37,108 nt of DNA from Lachnospiraceae bacterium (GTDB lineage Bacteria; Bacillota; Clostridia; Lachnospirales; Lachnospiraceae): the NCBI GenBank assembly GCA_016282915.1, contig JAEELW010000168.1, forward strand, positions 1-37,108, written 5' to 3'. This document shows, one piece after another, positions 20,685 through 28,728 of this stretch (position 1 is the stretch's first letter; the number at the start of each line of letters is the position of its first letter). The position numbers and the translations under genes were made by a program. The notes under the pieces are model-generated. The model saw only the letters and a list, made by a program, of their open reading frames with translations. It had not been told where the DNA came from and made no database searches.

Positions 20685-22700
20685 TTATACGTGATACTGT
20701 GACAGATCCGAATTAATCTGATCCGAGTAGCGGTTCAGGTTCTCGGAGATATTGGCGATGTTGTCGGTCTCGGTGCGGAGCTTGTTGCTCTCCGTAACGA
20801 TCCTGTCGCTCAGGCCCAGCACCTGGGTGATGTTCGTCGCCTGTTCTTTGGTCGTCACCTCGTTTCCGGAAGCCACGCCGTTGATCCGCTCGATCCCGCC
20901 GGCGATGGTCGTGATACCGTTGGTCGCCTTTTCCACCTCATTGTAGATCAGATCGAAGGATTCGTTCACACCTTCAACCCCCTGCATGCAGGCCGCCATA
21001 TCCTTGACACAGATCGCAGCCATCTTATTGATGTTGTTGATGTTCATCGTCACTTCATCCACAAGGCGGCGTATCGTTTCGGTCTCCTGCGCGGACTGGT
21101 TGGCCAGAACGCCCACTTCCGTAGCAACGATCGCGAAGCCTTTTCCCATCTCCCCGGCTCTGGCCGCCTCAATGGAGGCATTCAGGGACAGCAGGTTGGT
21201 CTGGTCGGAGATCGCATTGATCGTATCGGTGATACCGGTGATCTCCTCGATGGATTTTGCGGTGGCGCGGATCAGCTCCGCAAGCTCTCCGATGGTCTGG
21301 TTCAGGGTCGTGACGTTCTTTGTCATGCCCTCCATATCATCCTTACCCTTTGCGGAAGCCGCTCTTGTCTTATCACAGAGGGAACGTACATCTTCCGCAT
21401 TCTTTGCCAGCTTGCCGGAAGTAGAGGCCAGCTCCGTTGCCGACTGGGCGATCTCCTCCAGAGAACCGTTCATTTCCGTCAGTGTCGAGTTCAGCTGCTC
21501 GATGGATTCGCCCTGGCTGCGGTTTGCTTCGGAAAGCGTATGGGAGATCTCGAAGCACTCGCCGGCGCGGTTGTTCATGGCGCCCGAGATCTCGGAAAGA
21601 CTGTTCAGCGTGGAACGCATCTTCTCGATATAATTGTTCATGCTCTCACTCAGCGTCGTGATCTCGTTGTTTCCTTCCGGAATGATCTTTACGGTAAAGT
21701 CGCCGTTGCTCAGATCCGTGATCCTCTCGGTAACCGTGGTGACCGGACGGATCGCCTTACTGATGATGAAGTACAGGATGATCGAAAGTATCGCCAGCAG
21801 GATGATGCCGCTTAGGAACGTCAGCAGCATGACCTTCCAGATCGTGTCGCCCAGAAGCGACGCAGGCACTGCGCTGACAACAACCCAGGAGGTGTCCTCA
21901 ATGTCCGTCGCCGTATACATCATGGCGCCGTCGTCAGTACTCTCTGTCACAACCTTGCTGTCATCCGGCGTAGCCGAGGTATTCAGGGAGCCGATGATGG
22001 AGGAAATGCCTTTTGCCACGGCATCATTCGAAGAAGAGATGTTTTCTCCCACGCAGGAGGGATTACTGCTGACAAGGATGTCCTTTGAATCCTTATTGAT
22101 GATATAATACTTCGCCTCAGGCGAGATCGAATCAAAACGATTGACCTTTTCGGCAACCTTGTCGAAGTTGATATCGCTGCTGAGCACCACGCCGTCGCGG
22201 ATCATGATGGAGCAGGCCAGGCAGGTCTTTCCGGTAGACGCATCCACATAAGGCTCGGAGGAATAGATCTGTCCCTTCTTGTCGATAGCTCCTTTGTACC
22301 ACGCCCTGTCCGTGAATACAAAGGTATCATCCGGGATCCAGCCGGAGCCGTCCAGGAATCTGCCGGTATCCCCGTAAGCCATATAGATATCCTGGGAATC
22401 CGGATCCTCCTGCGTGAGTTTCAGGAGCATTGCGAGCATATCGTCATAGGAAGGCTCCGGAATGTTCCGGATGACGCTTGCCGTCTGCTCCACACGCTCT
22501 TCGATGCTGCTCCACCAGTTATGGACCTCGGACGCATAGGTCACGGATTCTCTGGCTAAAATGTTGTTCGTGAGATACTGGATATTATCAACTGCGATCT
22601 TGATACTGATCTGCGTGATGATCACGATCAGTATGGCCACATAGATGATGATCTTGCTTAATAAGGATTTTTTGAGCGATTTTCTCTTTTTGACTTTCAT
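20685..22700 (-). CDS. Transmembrane methyl-accepting chemotaxis protein with dCache-type sensor
   Basis: 671-residue chemoreceptor: TM1 (about 15-35), an extracellular dCache-like domain (about 40-275) with the typical DRAWYKGA and [14 protein letters not shown] motifs, TM2 (about 285-310), HAMP (about 312-365) and a long cytoplasmic signalling hairpin with its tip near residue 500 ([21 protein letters not shown]). No C-terminal CheR-tethering pentapeptide is seen. Start at 22700 has a perfect AAGGAGG, and a consensus promoter lies at 22782-22810. The hydrogenase-like/MCP gene follows after 55 bases, so both chemoreceptors are probably made together and could mix in the same arrays. Ligand unknown; dCache domains often bind amino acids or related molecules. 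Confidence 0.92.
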   Translation of the reverse strand: MKVKKRKSLKKSLLSKIIIYVAILIVIITQISIKIAVDNIQYLTNNILARESVTYASEVHNWWSSIEERVEQTASVIRNIPEPSYDDMLAMLLKLTQEDPDSQDIYMAYGDTGRFLDGSGWIPDDTFVFTDRAWYKGAIDKKGQIYSSEPYVDASTGKTCLACSIMIRDGVVLSSDINFDKVAEKVNRFDSISPEAKYYIINKDSKDILVSSNPSCVGENISSSNDAVAKGISSIIGSLNTSATPDDSKVVTESTDDGAMMYTATDIEDTSWVVVSAVPASLLGDTIWKVMLLTFLSGIILLAILSIILYFIISKAIRPVTTVTERITDLSNGDFTVKIIPEGNNEITTLSESMNNYIEKMRSTLNSLSEISGAMNNRAGECFEISHTLSEANRSQGESIEQLNSTLTEMNGSLEEIAQSATELASTSGKLAKNAEDVRSLCDKTRAASAKGKDDMEGMTKNVTTLNQTIGELAELIRATAKSIEEITGITDTINAISDQTNLLSLNASIEAARAGEMGKGFAIVATEVGVLANQSAQETETIRRLVDEVTMNINNINKMAAICVKDMAACMQGVEGVNESFDLIYNEVEKATNGITTIAGGIERINGVASGNEVTTKEQATNITQVLGLSDRIVTESNKLRTETDNIANISENLNRYSDQINSDLSQYHV

Positions 22701-22730
22701 TATGAATCCTCCTTGAATCTTTGTGTGATC

Positions 22731-22749
22731 CGGATCCTTCCGGGATCCG
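22731..22749 (-). other. Hairpin in the chemoreceptor leader
   Basis: CGGATCC and GGATCCG pair perfectly around five bases, about 30 bases before the MCP start and downstream of its promoter. It does not hide the ribosome site; a stability or protein-binding role is possible. Confidence 0.35.
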
Positions 22750-22781
22750 TCGCTCGAAATATCATTTCAATCGCAGTATAT

Positions 22782-22810
22782 ATTTTATATTTTATCTACA
22801 GATCTGTCAA
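22782..22810 (-). promoter_or_regulatory. Sigma-A promoter of the chemoreceptor/hydrogenase-like sensor unit
   Basis: TTGACA (22805-22810) and TAAAAT (22782-22787) are 17 bases apart on the minus strand, about 80 bases before the MCP start. It is near-consensus, so expression is probably by the housekeeping factor rather than by a motility sigma factor. Confidence 0.7.
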
Positions 22811-22811
22811 T

Positions 22812-22872
22812 AAAAACAAAGAATGCACACAACTCCGCCCCGCCTCGGGAAGCGTATAAATGCGTGCATCCG
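22812..22872 (-). terminator. Weak candidate terminator after queF
   Basis: GATGCAC and GTGCAT can pair around an inner CCCG/CGGG hairpin, and the minus strand then reads a T-rich stretch just before the chemoreceptor promoter. The structure is imperfect, so this is tentative. Confidence 0.3.
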
Positions 22873-22882
22873 TTTGCCTGAT

Positions 22883-23377
22883 CTATCTGTTATCCACTTT
22901 CTCCGGGTACATGTCATGCTTCGTCATCCGTTCCCAGGCCACTTCTTCCCATTTCGTCCCGGGTTTTCCGTAATTACAATAGGGATCGATGGAGATCCCG
23001 CCCCGCGGAAGGAATTTTCCCGTCACCTCGATATACTTGGGATCCATGACTTTGATCAGATCCTTCATGATGGTATTTACGCAATCCTCATGAAAATCCC
23101 CATGGTTCCTGTAGGAAAAAAGGTAAAGCTTCAGTGACTTGCTCTCGACCATTTTTTCACCCGGCACATAGGAGATGATGATCGTCGCGAAATCCGGCTG
23201 TCCCGTGATCGGGCACAGGCTGGAAAACTCCGGGCAGTTGAATTTCACGAAATAATCGTTCCCCGGATGCCGGTTGTCAAAGGTCTCCAGCAGTCCCGGA
23301 TCATAAGTGGCCGGATAAGCCACCTGATGGTTTCCGAGTTTTGTCAGTCCTTCTTTTTCTCTTTCTCTCTCACTCAT
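22883..23377 (-). CDS. queF: NADPH-dependent 7-cyano-7-deazaguanine reductase
   Basis: Reduces the nitrile preQ0 to the amine preQ1 in queuosine tRNA modification. At 164 residues it is the short (type I, Bacillus-like) form. The catalytic Cys55 in [13 protein letters not shown], Asp62, the ESKSLK NADPH motif (78-83) and H96-E97 in FHED are all present and in the same positions as in Bacillus subtilis QueF. The start at 23377 has GGAGGAG and overlaps the transporter stop by eight bases. It is the last gene of queC-transporter-queF. Confidence 0.96.
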   Translation of the reverse strand: MSEREREKEGLTKLGNHQVAYPATYDPGLLETFDNRHPGNDYFVKFNCPEFSSLCPITGQPDFATIIISYVPGEKMVESKSLKLYLFSYRNHGDFHEDCVNTIMKDLIKVMDPKYIEVTGKFLPRGGISIDPYCNYGKPGTKWEEVAWERMTKHDMYPEKVDNR

Positions 23378-24062
23378 TTTTTTCTCCTCCCGGTCGGATC
23401 ATTCTTGCAAGATAGATAAACGGCGTATCAACAAGCGCCACAACGGCTTTAAACAGATAGGTGGTGATCAGGATGCTGAAAAAGACCCCCGTCGGATAAG
23501 TCCCCCAGAATGCCAGAAAGGTAAAGATCACCGTATCCACGGCCTGGCTGATCAGCGTGCTCCCGTTGTTGCGGAGCCACAGCTTCGACTTGCCGTCCCC
23601 GGTCTTCTTCCAGATGAAATGATACAGGAAAACGTCGATATTCTGGCTGCAGATAAAGCCCGTCAGGCTGGCGATCGTGATCCTCGGCACCAGACCGAAC
23701 ACCGTGACCAGGCTCTCATTGACGTAATCGTTGGCGTTCGGCGTAAACAGAAGGATCAGCTGCGTTCCCAGAAGCCACAGGAGCATGACCGAAAAACTGT
23801 ACAGCACGGCGTTCCTCGCTTCTTTTTTCCCGTATTTCTCGGAAAGGATATCCGTCACGAGAAAAGTCGACGCATACAGCACGTTTCCCGCCGTGGTCGA
23901 CAGACCGAAGAGATCGACGCATTTACAGACGGCGATATTCCCAAGCAGCGTTCCGAAGATCGCAAAAGCAAAAAGTCCGTTCTTCCCAAACAGCCGGTAG
24001 AGCAGCAGCACGCTCCCCAGATAGACCAGTACACTTAAGACAAACAGCAGTTCATTCGGCAT
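23370..24062 (-). CDS. yhhQ: YhhQ/VUT-family queuosine precursor transporter
   Basis: 230-residue integral membrane protein with about six helices. The family signature is seen in [27 protein letters not shown] (positions about 57-83; here given in two overlapping parts of the motif, the key being [13 protein letters not shown]) and in the [21 protein letters not shown] segment near 140. YhhQ proteins import queuine or the preQ0/preQ1 bases. It lies between queC (four bases upstream) and queF (overlap of eight), so it belongs to the operon. This suggests salvage of deazaguanines as well as synthesis. Confidence 0.92.
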   Translation of the reverse strand: MPNELLFVLSVLVYLGSVLLLYRLFGKNGLFAFAIFGTLLGNIAVCKCVDLFGLSTTAGNVLYASTFLVTDILSEKYGKKEARNAVLYSFSVMLLWLLGTQLILLFTPNANDYVNESLVTVFGLVPRITIASLTGFICSQNIDVFLYHFIWKKTGDGKSKLWLRNNGSTLISQAVDTVIFTFLAFWGTYPTGVFFSILITTYLFKAVVALVDTPFIYLARMIRPGGEKNE

Positions 24063-24065
24063 TTC

Positions 24066-24758
24066 TCAGATTCCTTTCTCATATACGACGGGATCCTCCA
24101 GGCCGTTGCTCCGGAAAGCCCGTATCCTGTCCCTGCAGGTGCCGCACACGCCGCAGGCTTTTTCGTTTCCTTCATAACAGCTCCAGGTCAGTTCAAAGGG
24201 AACCGAAATCTCCGTCCCCATCGCCACCACCTCGGCCTTGCTCTTATCGATAAAAGGCGCCACGACTCTCAGTTCTTCGCCGCTCCCGATGCGGATCGCT
24301 TCGGAGATCGCCCTGTTGAACACCACACTGGTATCCGGATAAGCGCTTCCCGCCGCATCGTCCGCATGTGCGCCGTACCAGATCTCCGCGCAGCCGTGGC
24401 TTAACGCTATGGACGCGGCCGAGGAAAGAAAGAGTCCGTTCCGGAAGGGCACATAGGTGTTCACGGCTTTTCCCTCCGTTTTCTTCAGCTGCTCCGCATA
24501 CTCCTCATGCGGGATCTCTTCCGTGGAGCCCTGCAGCAGGCTGCAGTTGCTGTCCTTAAAGATCTCGCCCAGATCCAGCGTGATCCTCTTTACGCCGTAA
24601 TGCGCCGCAAGCTTTTCGGAAGCCTTCATCTCCTTATCGTGCTTCTGCCCGTAATATACGGACAGGGCCAGCACTTCTTCCGCCCCGTATTCCTTTACCG
24701 CGAGCCCCAGGCAGACCGAGCTGTCCAGGCCGCCGCTGAAGAGCACCAATGCTTTCAT
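24066..24758 (-). CDS. queC: 7-cyano-7-deazaguanine synthase
   Basis: Makes preQ0 from 7-carboxy-7-deazaguanine, ammonia and ATP. The 230-residue protein has the PP-loop SGGLDSS (8-14), the YYGQKHDKE segment, and a C-terminal zinc site with four cysteines (CYEGNEKACGVCGTC, about 190-204). The start at 24758 has GGGAGAAAAGGG. It is the first gene of the operon, with a strong promoter (24914-24941), a pseudoknot-like leader and an intrinsic terminator before it. queD and queE are not in the window, so they must be elsewhere or the pathway starts from imported precursors. Confidence 0.96.
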   Translation of the reverse strand: MKALVLFSGGLDSSVCLGLAVKEYGAEEVLALSVYYGQKHDKEMKASEKLAAHYGVKRITLDLGEIFKDSNCSLLQGSTEEIPHEEYAEQLKKTEGKAVNTYVPFRNGLFLSSAASIALSHGCAEIWYGAHADDAAGSAYPDTSVVFNRAISEAIRIGSGEELRVVAPFIDKSKAEVVAMGTEISVPFELTWSCYEGNEKACGVCGTCRDRIRAFRSNGLEDPVVYEKGI

Positions 24759-24784
24759 CCCTTTTCTCCCGATTTCTTTTGGCC

Positions 24785-24821
24785 AAAAAAATTATAGCTT
24801 TACAAAACGCAAAGCTATAAT
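24785..24821 (-). terminator. Intrinsic terminator in the queC leader (attenuator)
   Basis: A perfect 11-base stem (24791-24801 with 24811-24821, nine-base loop) is followed on the minus strand by seven T. It lies between the queC promoter and the queC start, about 30 bases before the coding region, so it can only act as an attenuator. Together with the upstream pseudoknot it fits a riboswitch that ends transcription when precursor is plentiful. Confidence 0.85.
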
Positions 24822-24849
24822 CATAAATACACGGTATCATAATCATAGT

Positions 24850-24891
24850 CCTGGTTTTGTTTAACGACAGGATGGTACAAACGAACTGTCG
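24850..24891 (-). promoter_or_regulatory. Candidate preQ1 riboswitch aptamer (class I-like)
   Basis: On the minus strand CGACAG (24886-24891) pairs with CTGTCG (24865-24870) around a 15-base loop that begins TTCG and contains GTTT; an A-rich tail follows (TTAAACAAAACC) whose AAAC can pair with the loop GTTT, giving a compact H-type pseudoknot. Short stem, TTC at the loop start, ACC in the loop and an A-rich tail are traits of preQ1-I aptamers. The gene context (queC, yhhQ, queF) and the terminator downstream agree. The consensus match is partial, so the class is uncertain. Confidence 0.6.
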
Positions 24892-24913
24892 GTATATAAA
24901 GCATACGCTGCCT

Positions 24914-24941
24914 ATTATATACAAAGTATCTTAAAAGTCAA
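24914..24941 (-). promoter_or_regulatory. Sigma-A promoter of the queuosine operon
   Basis: TTGACT (24936-24941) and TATAAT (24914-24919) are 16 bases apart on the minus strand. Transcription would start near 24907, just before the candidate aptamer. The -35 is only a few bases after the stop of the upstream sensor gene, with no terminator between, so some read-through into the leader is possible. Confidence 0.75.
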
Positions 24942-24945
24942 TGCG

Positions 24946-27537
24946 CTATTTCAGGCCCGGAACAAAAGCGATGGCTTCCTCCGGCATCAGCGGCTTGCTG
25001 AAATAGTAGCCCTGTATGGTATCCGCTCCGAAATCCTTCAGGCGGTAATACTGCCATTTTTCCTCCACGCCCTCGATGGTCATCTCCTTATCCAGATCGT
25101 GGGTCAGGCGGATCACGTCATTGATAAAGGAATCCTTTCCGTCCACGAGATAATTATCCACCAGGGATTTATCCAGCTTGATCACATCCACGGGGATGTA
25201 GGTCAGGTAGGCCAGGGACGAATAACCGGTACCGAAATCATCCATGAGCAGACGTATCCCCATATCCTTAAATCGCCCGAAGAGATCTTCCGTCTGTGAG
25301 TTACGGTCCAGGAAGATGCTTTCCGTGATCTCGATCTCGATATACTTTGCCGGGATATCATATTCATCCAGCAGCTTCTGAAGGAAATCCACATAGCCCG
25401 CATCGCTGATCTGGTTGCTGGAAAAGTTTACCGACACCGGATACAGCGTGCGTCCTTCATCACGCCACGCCGCCAGCTGACGCACGACCAGTTCGGTCGT
25501 AATACGGCCGTTCCTCCAGATCCAGCCGCATTTTTCCGCAACGGGGATGAATTCTCCCGGGCCTATCCCCTTTGTCTTCAGACGGATCAGGGCTTCATAG
25601 CCATACAGTTTCAGCTTCTGCGCATCCACCTTCGGCTGGTATACCATGTAAAAGCCGTCGTTTTCAAAAGCTTCCTTTATGCATTCGCGTATGTATTTTT
25701 CCCGCCTTGCCTTTTCCTGCAGTTCCTCACTGTAAAAGAAGATGCGGTCGCGGCCGAGGTTCTTGGCCACAAACATGGCTTCCTCGGCATTGTTGATATG
25801 GTCCTCCACTCCAAGGATGCCGTCCGCGTTGCACACGCCGATGCTCACCGACATATGCAGCTCGATCGATCCCGAAACATAAGGTTTTGCAAAGACCTCC
25901 TGTATCAGTTTCAGGGACGGGTGATCCTCCGTCATGGGTTCGTTCAGCATGATCAGGAACTGGTCGCCGCTGTAGCGCGAGAGCAGCCAGCGCTTCTCCA
26001 GCGCCAGAAGCTTCAGATCCATCGCCACTTTCTTCAGGATATCGTCCGCCGTTTCATGTCCGTAGGTCGCGTTGATCCCCTTAAAACCTTCGATGTCCAC
26101 CATGACATAGGAGACGCTGTTCCAGGTCCCTTCGGCTTCTTTCAGGAATTCCATGGCGTAGCGGCGGTTAAAGATATCCAGCAGCTCGTCGTGCTGCGCC
26201 TTGTAGATCAGGTTCTGATGCTCGTTCTCCACCGCATTCTTCAGATAATGCACGCAATTGTCGCGGTGATTGAAACCGTTATAGATGGCTTTCGCCATAT
26301 CCATACAGCTTTCGTATCCGCAGGAACCGCAGTTGATCCTGCGGGATGCGTTGCTGTCCTTGCCCATGGAGCGGAAGATGTGCTCCAGCTCATTCCGGTC
26401 AGGCATGCGTATAACGCATTCCCCGGAAAGATCCCGGTAATGCCGCAGATAATCGGAAAGCTCCAGCTTCGAGAACTGGCGGTTCAGCGCTTCCAGCCGC
26501 TGCTTTGGACTTAAGGAGCGCGATACGGCGGACGTGGTACTGTCCGTGATCACCTTTTCCCGGATCTTTAAGAGATTAAAGAGCGCGCGGTCCGTCGCCG
26601 AAAGCTCCGGATCCGTGGCCGTGCCGCACAGACAGCCGTTCTCGCAGTTCAGTGCGTCGATAAAAAGAAAGGGGATATCCTTGTCCGCGATGGACTGCGC
26701 GTGCGTCTTAAGATACTCAAACATGCGCCGCTCGCCTTCGATCTGACGGATGAAGGCATTGTCCCCGAGGAACCAGCGCACATGATCCCTGAGCCCTCCG
26801 GGCATGGGATAGATCGTTCCTAGACCGTATTCCACCTCGTCGTCGACGGGATCTCCGCTGATCCCGCGCTCCTCCACCGCCTTCATCAGCTGCCGGAAGG
26901 TCACGTTGTAATCGATCAGGCCTGCGTTTTTCGGATCGTCGATCTCCAGCTTCTTTGCGATACAGGGACTCAGGAAAGCGAAACGGTCCGTAATGCCCAT
27001 TTCCTTTCTGGCGTATATGGCCGCGCACATCAACGGACTCTGTACCGGGAAGAGATTCGGCAGAAGCTCCGGAAGATATTTCTCGATATAAGTGACTACG
27101 ACGGGGCAGGGCTGCGAGATACCGCCCGTAAAGCCGTGCTCCTGAATATAACGGATGTAGCCCCAGGTGGTGATATCCGCCCCGAAAGCCACGTTGATGA
27201 TATGACGCACGCCCAGGGCTTTCAGGCCGCCCAGCACTTTTCCGTATTCCTCCGGATAGTTCGCGCGGAACGCGGGCGCGATCAGCAGCGAGATCTCTTT
27301 TCCGGCGGCCAGATCCGCGAGGAAGGCATCAGTATCGTCCTTATATTCCCTGGCTTCATGCTCGCAGGCGTCAAAACAGGCACCGCAGGCCACACATCTC
27401 GCGGGATCGACGATGATACGCGATCTTCCCTCCTCATCGGGATCCGTAGAGATGCAGGCGCCCATGGCGCTGCAGACATTGATGCATTTATTACAGCCTA
27501 CGCAGTTTTCATTTGTATAGATGAGTCCTTCTGTCAT
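24946..27537 (-). CDS. [FeFe]-hydrogenase-like sensor fused to GGDEF and EAL domains
   Basis: 863-residue soluble protein. Two ferredoxin motifs (C12-C22, C48-C58) lead into an H-cluster-type domain (about 82-305) with C144 (SQPCP), C192 (SPCIAKK), C298 and C302 (NCENGC), then an Fe-S module (C403, C406, C411, C428), a GGDEF domain (about 445-602) and an EAL domain (about 615-860). GGDEF is degenerate: SGDQF at 523-527 and DIE for the metal site. EAL looks active: YEALIR (E648), NFSSNQ, EITES, DDFGTG and TIEGVEE. So it probably degrades c-di-GMP under control of the Fe-S part. The input part closely matches the 18698-20629 sensor, with Pro again in place of the proton-relay Cys. Start has GAGGAGG. 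Confidence 0.9.
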   Translation of the reverse strand: MTEGLIYTNENCVGCNKCINVCSAMGACISTDPDEEGRSRIIVDPARCVACGACFDACEHEAREYKDDTDAFLADLAAGKEISLLIAPAFRANYPEEYGKVLGGLKALGVRHIINVAFGADITTWGYIRYIQEHGFTGGISQPCPVVVTYIEKYLPELLPNLFPVQSPLMCAAIYARKEMGITDRFAFLSPCIAKKLEIDDPKNAGLIDYNVTFRQLMKAVEERGISGDPVDDEVEYGLGTIYPMPGGLRDHVRWFLGDNAFIRQIEGERRMFEYLKTHAQSIADKDIPFLFIDALNCENGCLCGTATDPELSATDRALFNLLKIREKVITDSTTSAVSRSLSPKQRLEALNRQFSKLELSDYLRHYRDLSGECVIRMPDRNELEHIFRSMGKDSNASRRINCGSCGYESCMDMAKAIYNGFNHRDNCVHYLKNAVENEHQNLIYKAQHDELLDIFNRRYAMEFLKEAEGTWNSVSYVMVDIEGFKGINATYGHETADDILKKVAMDLKLLALEKRWLLSRYSGDQFLIMLNEPMTEDHPSLKLIQEVFAKPYVSGSIELHMSVSIGVCNADGILGVEDHINNAEEAMFVAKNLGRDRIFFYSEELQEKARREKYIRECIKEAFENDGFYMVYQPKVDAQKLKLYGYEALIRLKTKGIGPGEFIPVAEKCGWIWRNGRITTELVVRQLAAWRDEGRTLYPVSVNFSSNQISDAGYVDFLQKLLDEYDIPAKYIEIEITESIFLDRNSQTEDLFGRFKDMGIRLLMDDFGTGYSSLAYLTYIPVDVIKLDKSLVDNYLVDGKDSFINDVIRLTHDLDKEMTIEGVEEKWQYYRLKDFGADTIQGYYFSKPLMPEEAIAFVPGLK

Positions 27538-27583
27538 CTGCCTCCTCAGGGAGTATCCGGAAGAACGTTACAATACCAGTTCG

Positions 27584-27612
27584 ATTATACCACAATATCG
27601 TCGTTCTGTCTT
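27584..27612 (-). promoter_or_regulatory. Promoter of the hydrogenase-like GGDEF/EAL gene
   Basis: TGGTATAAT (extended -10, hexamer at 27584-27589) with AAGACA (27607-27612) 17 bases upstream on the minus strand, about 45 bases before the start codon. Confidence 0.6.
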
Positions 27613-27701
27613 TATATCCAAAGCATTTCATGCTGAATCGTTATTGTTCGGCCCGGCCCACGCAGCGGCTGCGGAGCGATACTTTGACCGGCAGGCCTGC
27701 A

Positions 27702-28484
27702 TCAGCCCAATGCCACATCCAGCGCCATCATCAGCGTAAAGCCCAGCGCGAACATCACCACGCCGATATTTGAATGCTCTCCCTCCGACATTTCCGGGAT
27801 CAGTTCCTCCACCACCACGTACATCATGGCACCTGCGGCAAAACTCAGAAGATAGGGCATAGCCGGGATCACCGCACCCGCGGCCAGGATCGTGAGCGCC
27901 GCGCCCAGAGGCTCTACCGCGCCGGAGAGCACGCCGTCCCAAAAGGCCTTCCCCTTGCTCCTTCCCTCCGCGCACAGCGGCATGGAGATGATGGCCCCCT
28001 CCGGGAAATTCTGTATCGCGATACCCAGCGCCAGCGCCAGGGCTCCTCCCGCCGTGATATTGCTGTTTCCCGAGAGAAAGCCCGCGTACACGACGCCCAC
28101 CGCCATCCCCTCGGGGATGTTGTGCAGCGTGACGGCCAGCACCATCATGGTCGTCTTTTTAAAGCCCGCCCTGGGTCCTTCCGCCTTTTCCGCATTCATA
28201 TGCAGATGCGGGATGACGGAATCCAGCAGCAGGAGGAATAAAATGCCCAGCCAGAATCCCGCGAAGGCCGGAAGAAAGCTCAGCCTCCCAAGCCCCTCCG
28301 ACTGCTCCATCGCCGGAATGATCAGACTCCAGATCGACGCTGCCACCATCACGCCGCTCGCAAAGCCGGTAAGCGCCTTCTGTACCTTCACTCCCAGCTC
28401 CTTCTTCATAAAAAACACGCAGGCCGCTCCCAGTGCGGTCCCTGCAAACGGGATCAAAAGTCCCATGATCACTTTCAGAGTCAT
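27702..28484 (-). CDS. ZIP-family metal transporter (GufA/ZupT-like)
   Basis: 260-residue membrane protein that should import zinc or another divalent metal. It has about eight helices. The two metal-site helices are clear: LHNIPEGMAVGVVYAG in helix 4 and IAIQNFPEGAIISMPL in helix 5. The start at 28484 has GGAAGAGGAAAG; a longer reading to 28556 is basic and not conserved. Its His-rich loop (IPHLHMNAEK) lies between helices 3 and 4, as in the family. It is divergent from the DUF4405-flavodoxin gene. A link to the metalloproteins around it is possible but not shown. Confidence 0.93.
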   Translation of the reverse strand: MTLKVIMGLLIPFAGTALGAACVFFMKKELGVKVQKALTGFASGVMVAASIWSLIIPAMEQSEGLGRLSFLPAFAGFWLGILFLLLLDSVIPHLHMNAEKAEGPRAGFKKTTMMVLAVTLHNIPEGMAVGVVYAGFLSGNSNITAGGALALALGIAIQNFPEGAIISMPLCAEGRSKGKAFWDGVLSGAVEPLGAALTILAAGAVIPAMPYLLSFAAGAMMYVVVEELIPEMSEGEHSNIGVVMFALGFTLMMALDVALG

Positions 28485-28608
28485 AATCTTTCCTCTTCCT
28501 TTCCCGGTATTTCGGAAAGCCCTTCTCATCAGGACCTTCCGAAAAAAATGTATCACCGCCCCGTGGATACGTCAAGAAACCCGGTCCGCGCTATAAGTTT
28601 TAGGCCGT

Positions 28609-28631
28609 GACCGCGCAGCGAGTGCGCGGTC
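28609..28631. other. Perfect GC-rich hairpin in the divergent intergenic region
   Basis: GACCGCGC and GCGCGGTC pair perfectly around seven bases between the ZIP gene and the DUF4405-flavodoxin gene. There is no T-tract on either side. It may be a REP-like element or a regulator site. Confidence 0.4.
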
Positions 28632-28676
28632 CGGCTGTGAACAGTAACAGCTTTTTCCCCTGCCGCGGCGCGAATA

Positions 28677-28685
28677 TGTTATGAT
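28677..28685 (+). promoter_or_regulatory. Extended -10 promoter for the DUF4405-flavodoxin gene
   Basis: TGTTATGAT is an extended -10 about 44 bases before the start codon at 28729; no convincing -35 is seen. Confidence 0.45.
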
Positions 28686-28728
28686 ATAAGCGTTGAAGCA
28701 GGCGTTCACCCCGGGGAGGTTTTCAGAG

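Noticed and set aside
27702-27975. Frame at 27628-27975 on the minus strand as a separate gene
   Set aside because: It is an out-of-frame reading of the ZIP transporter gene and the gap next to it.
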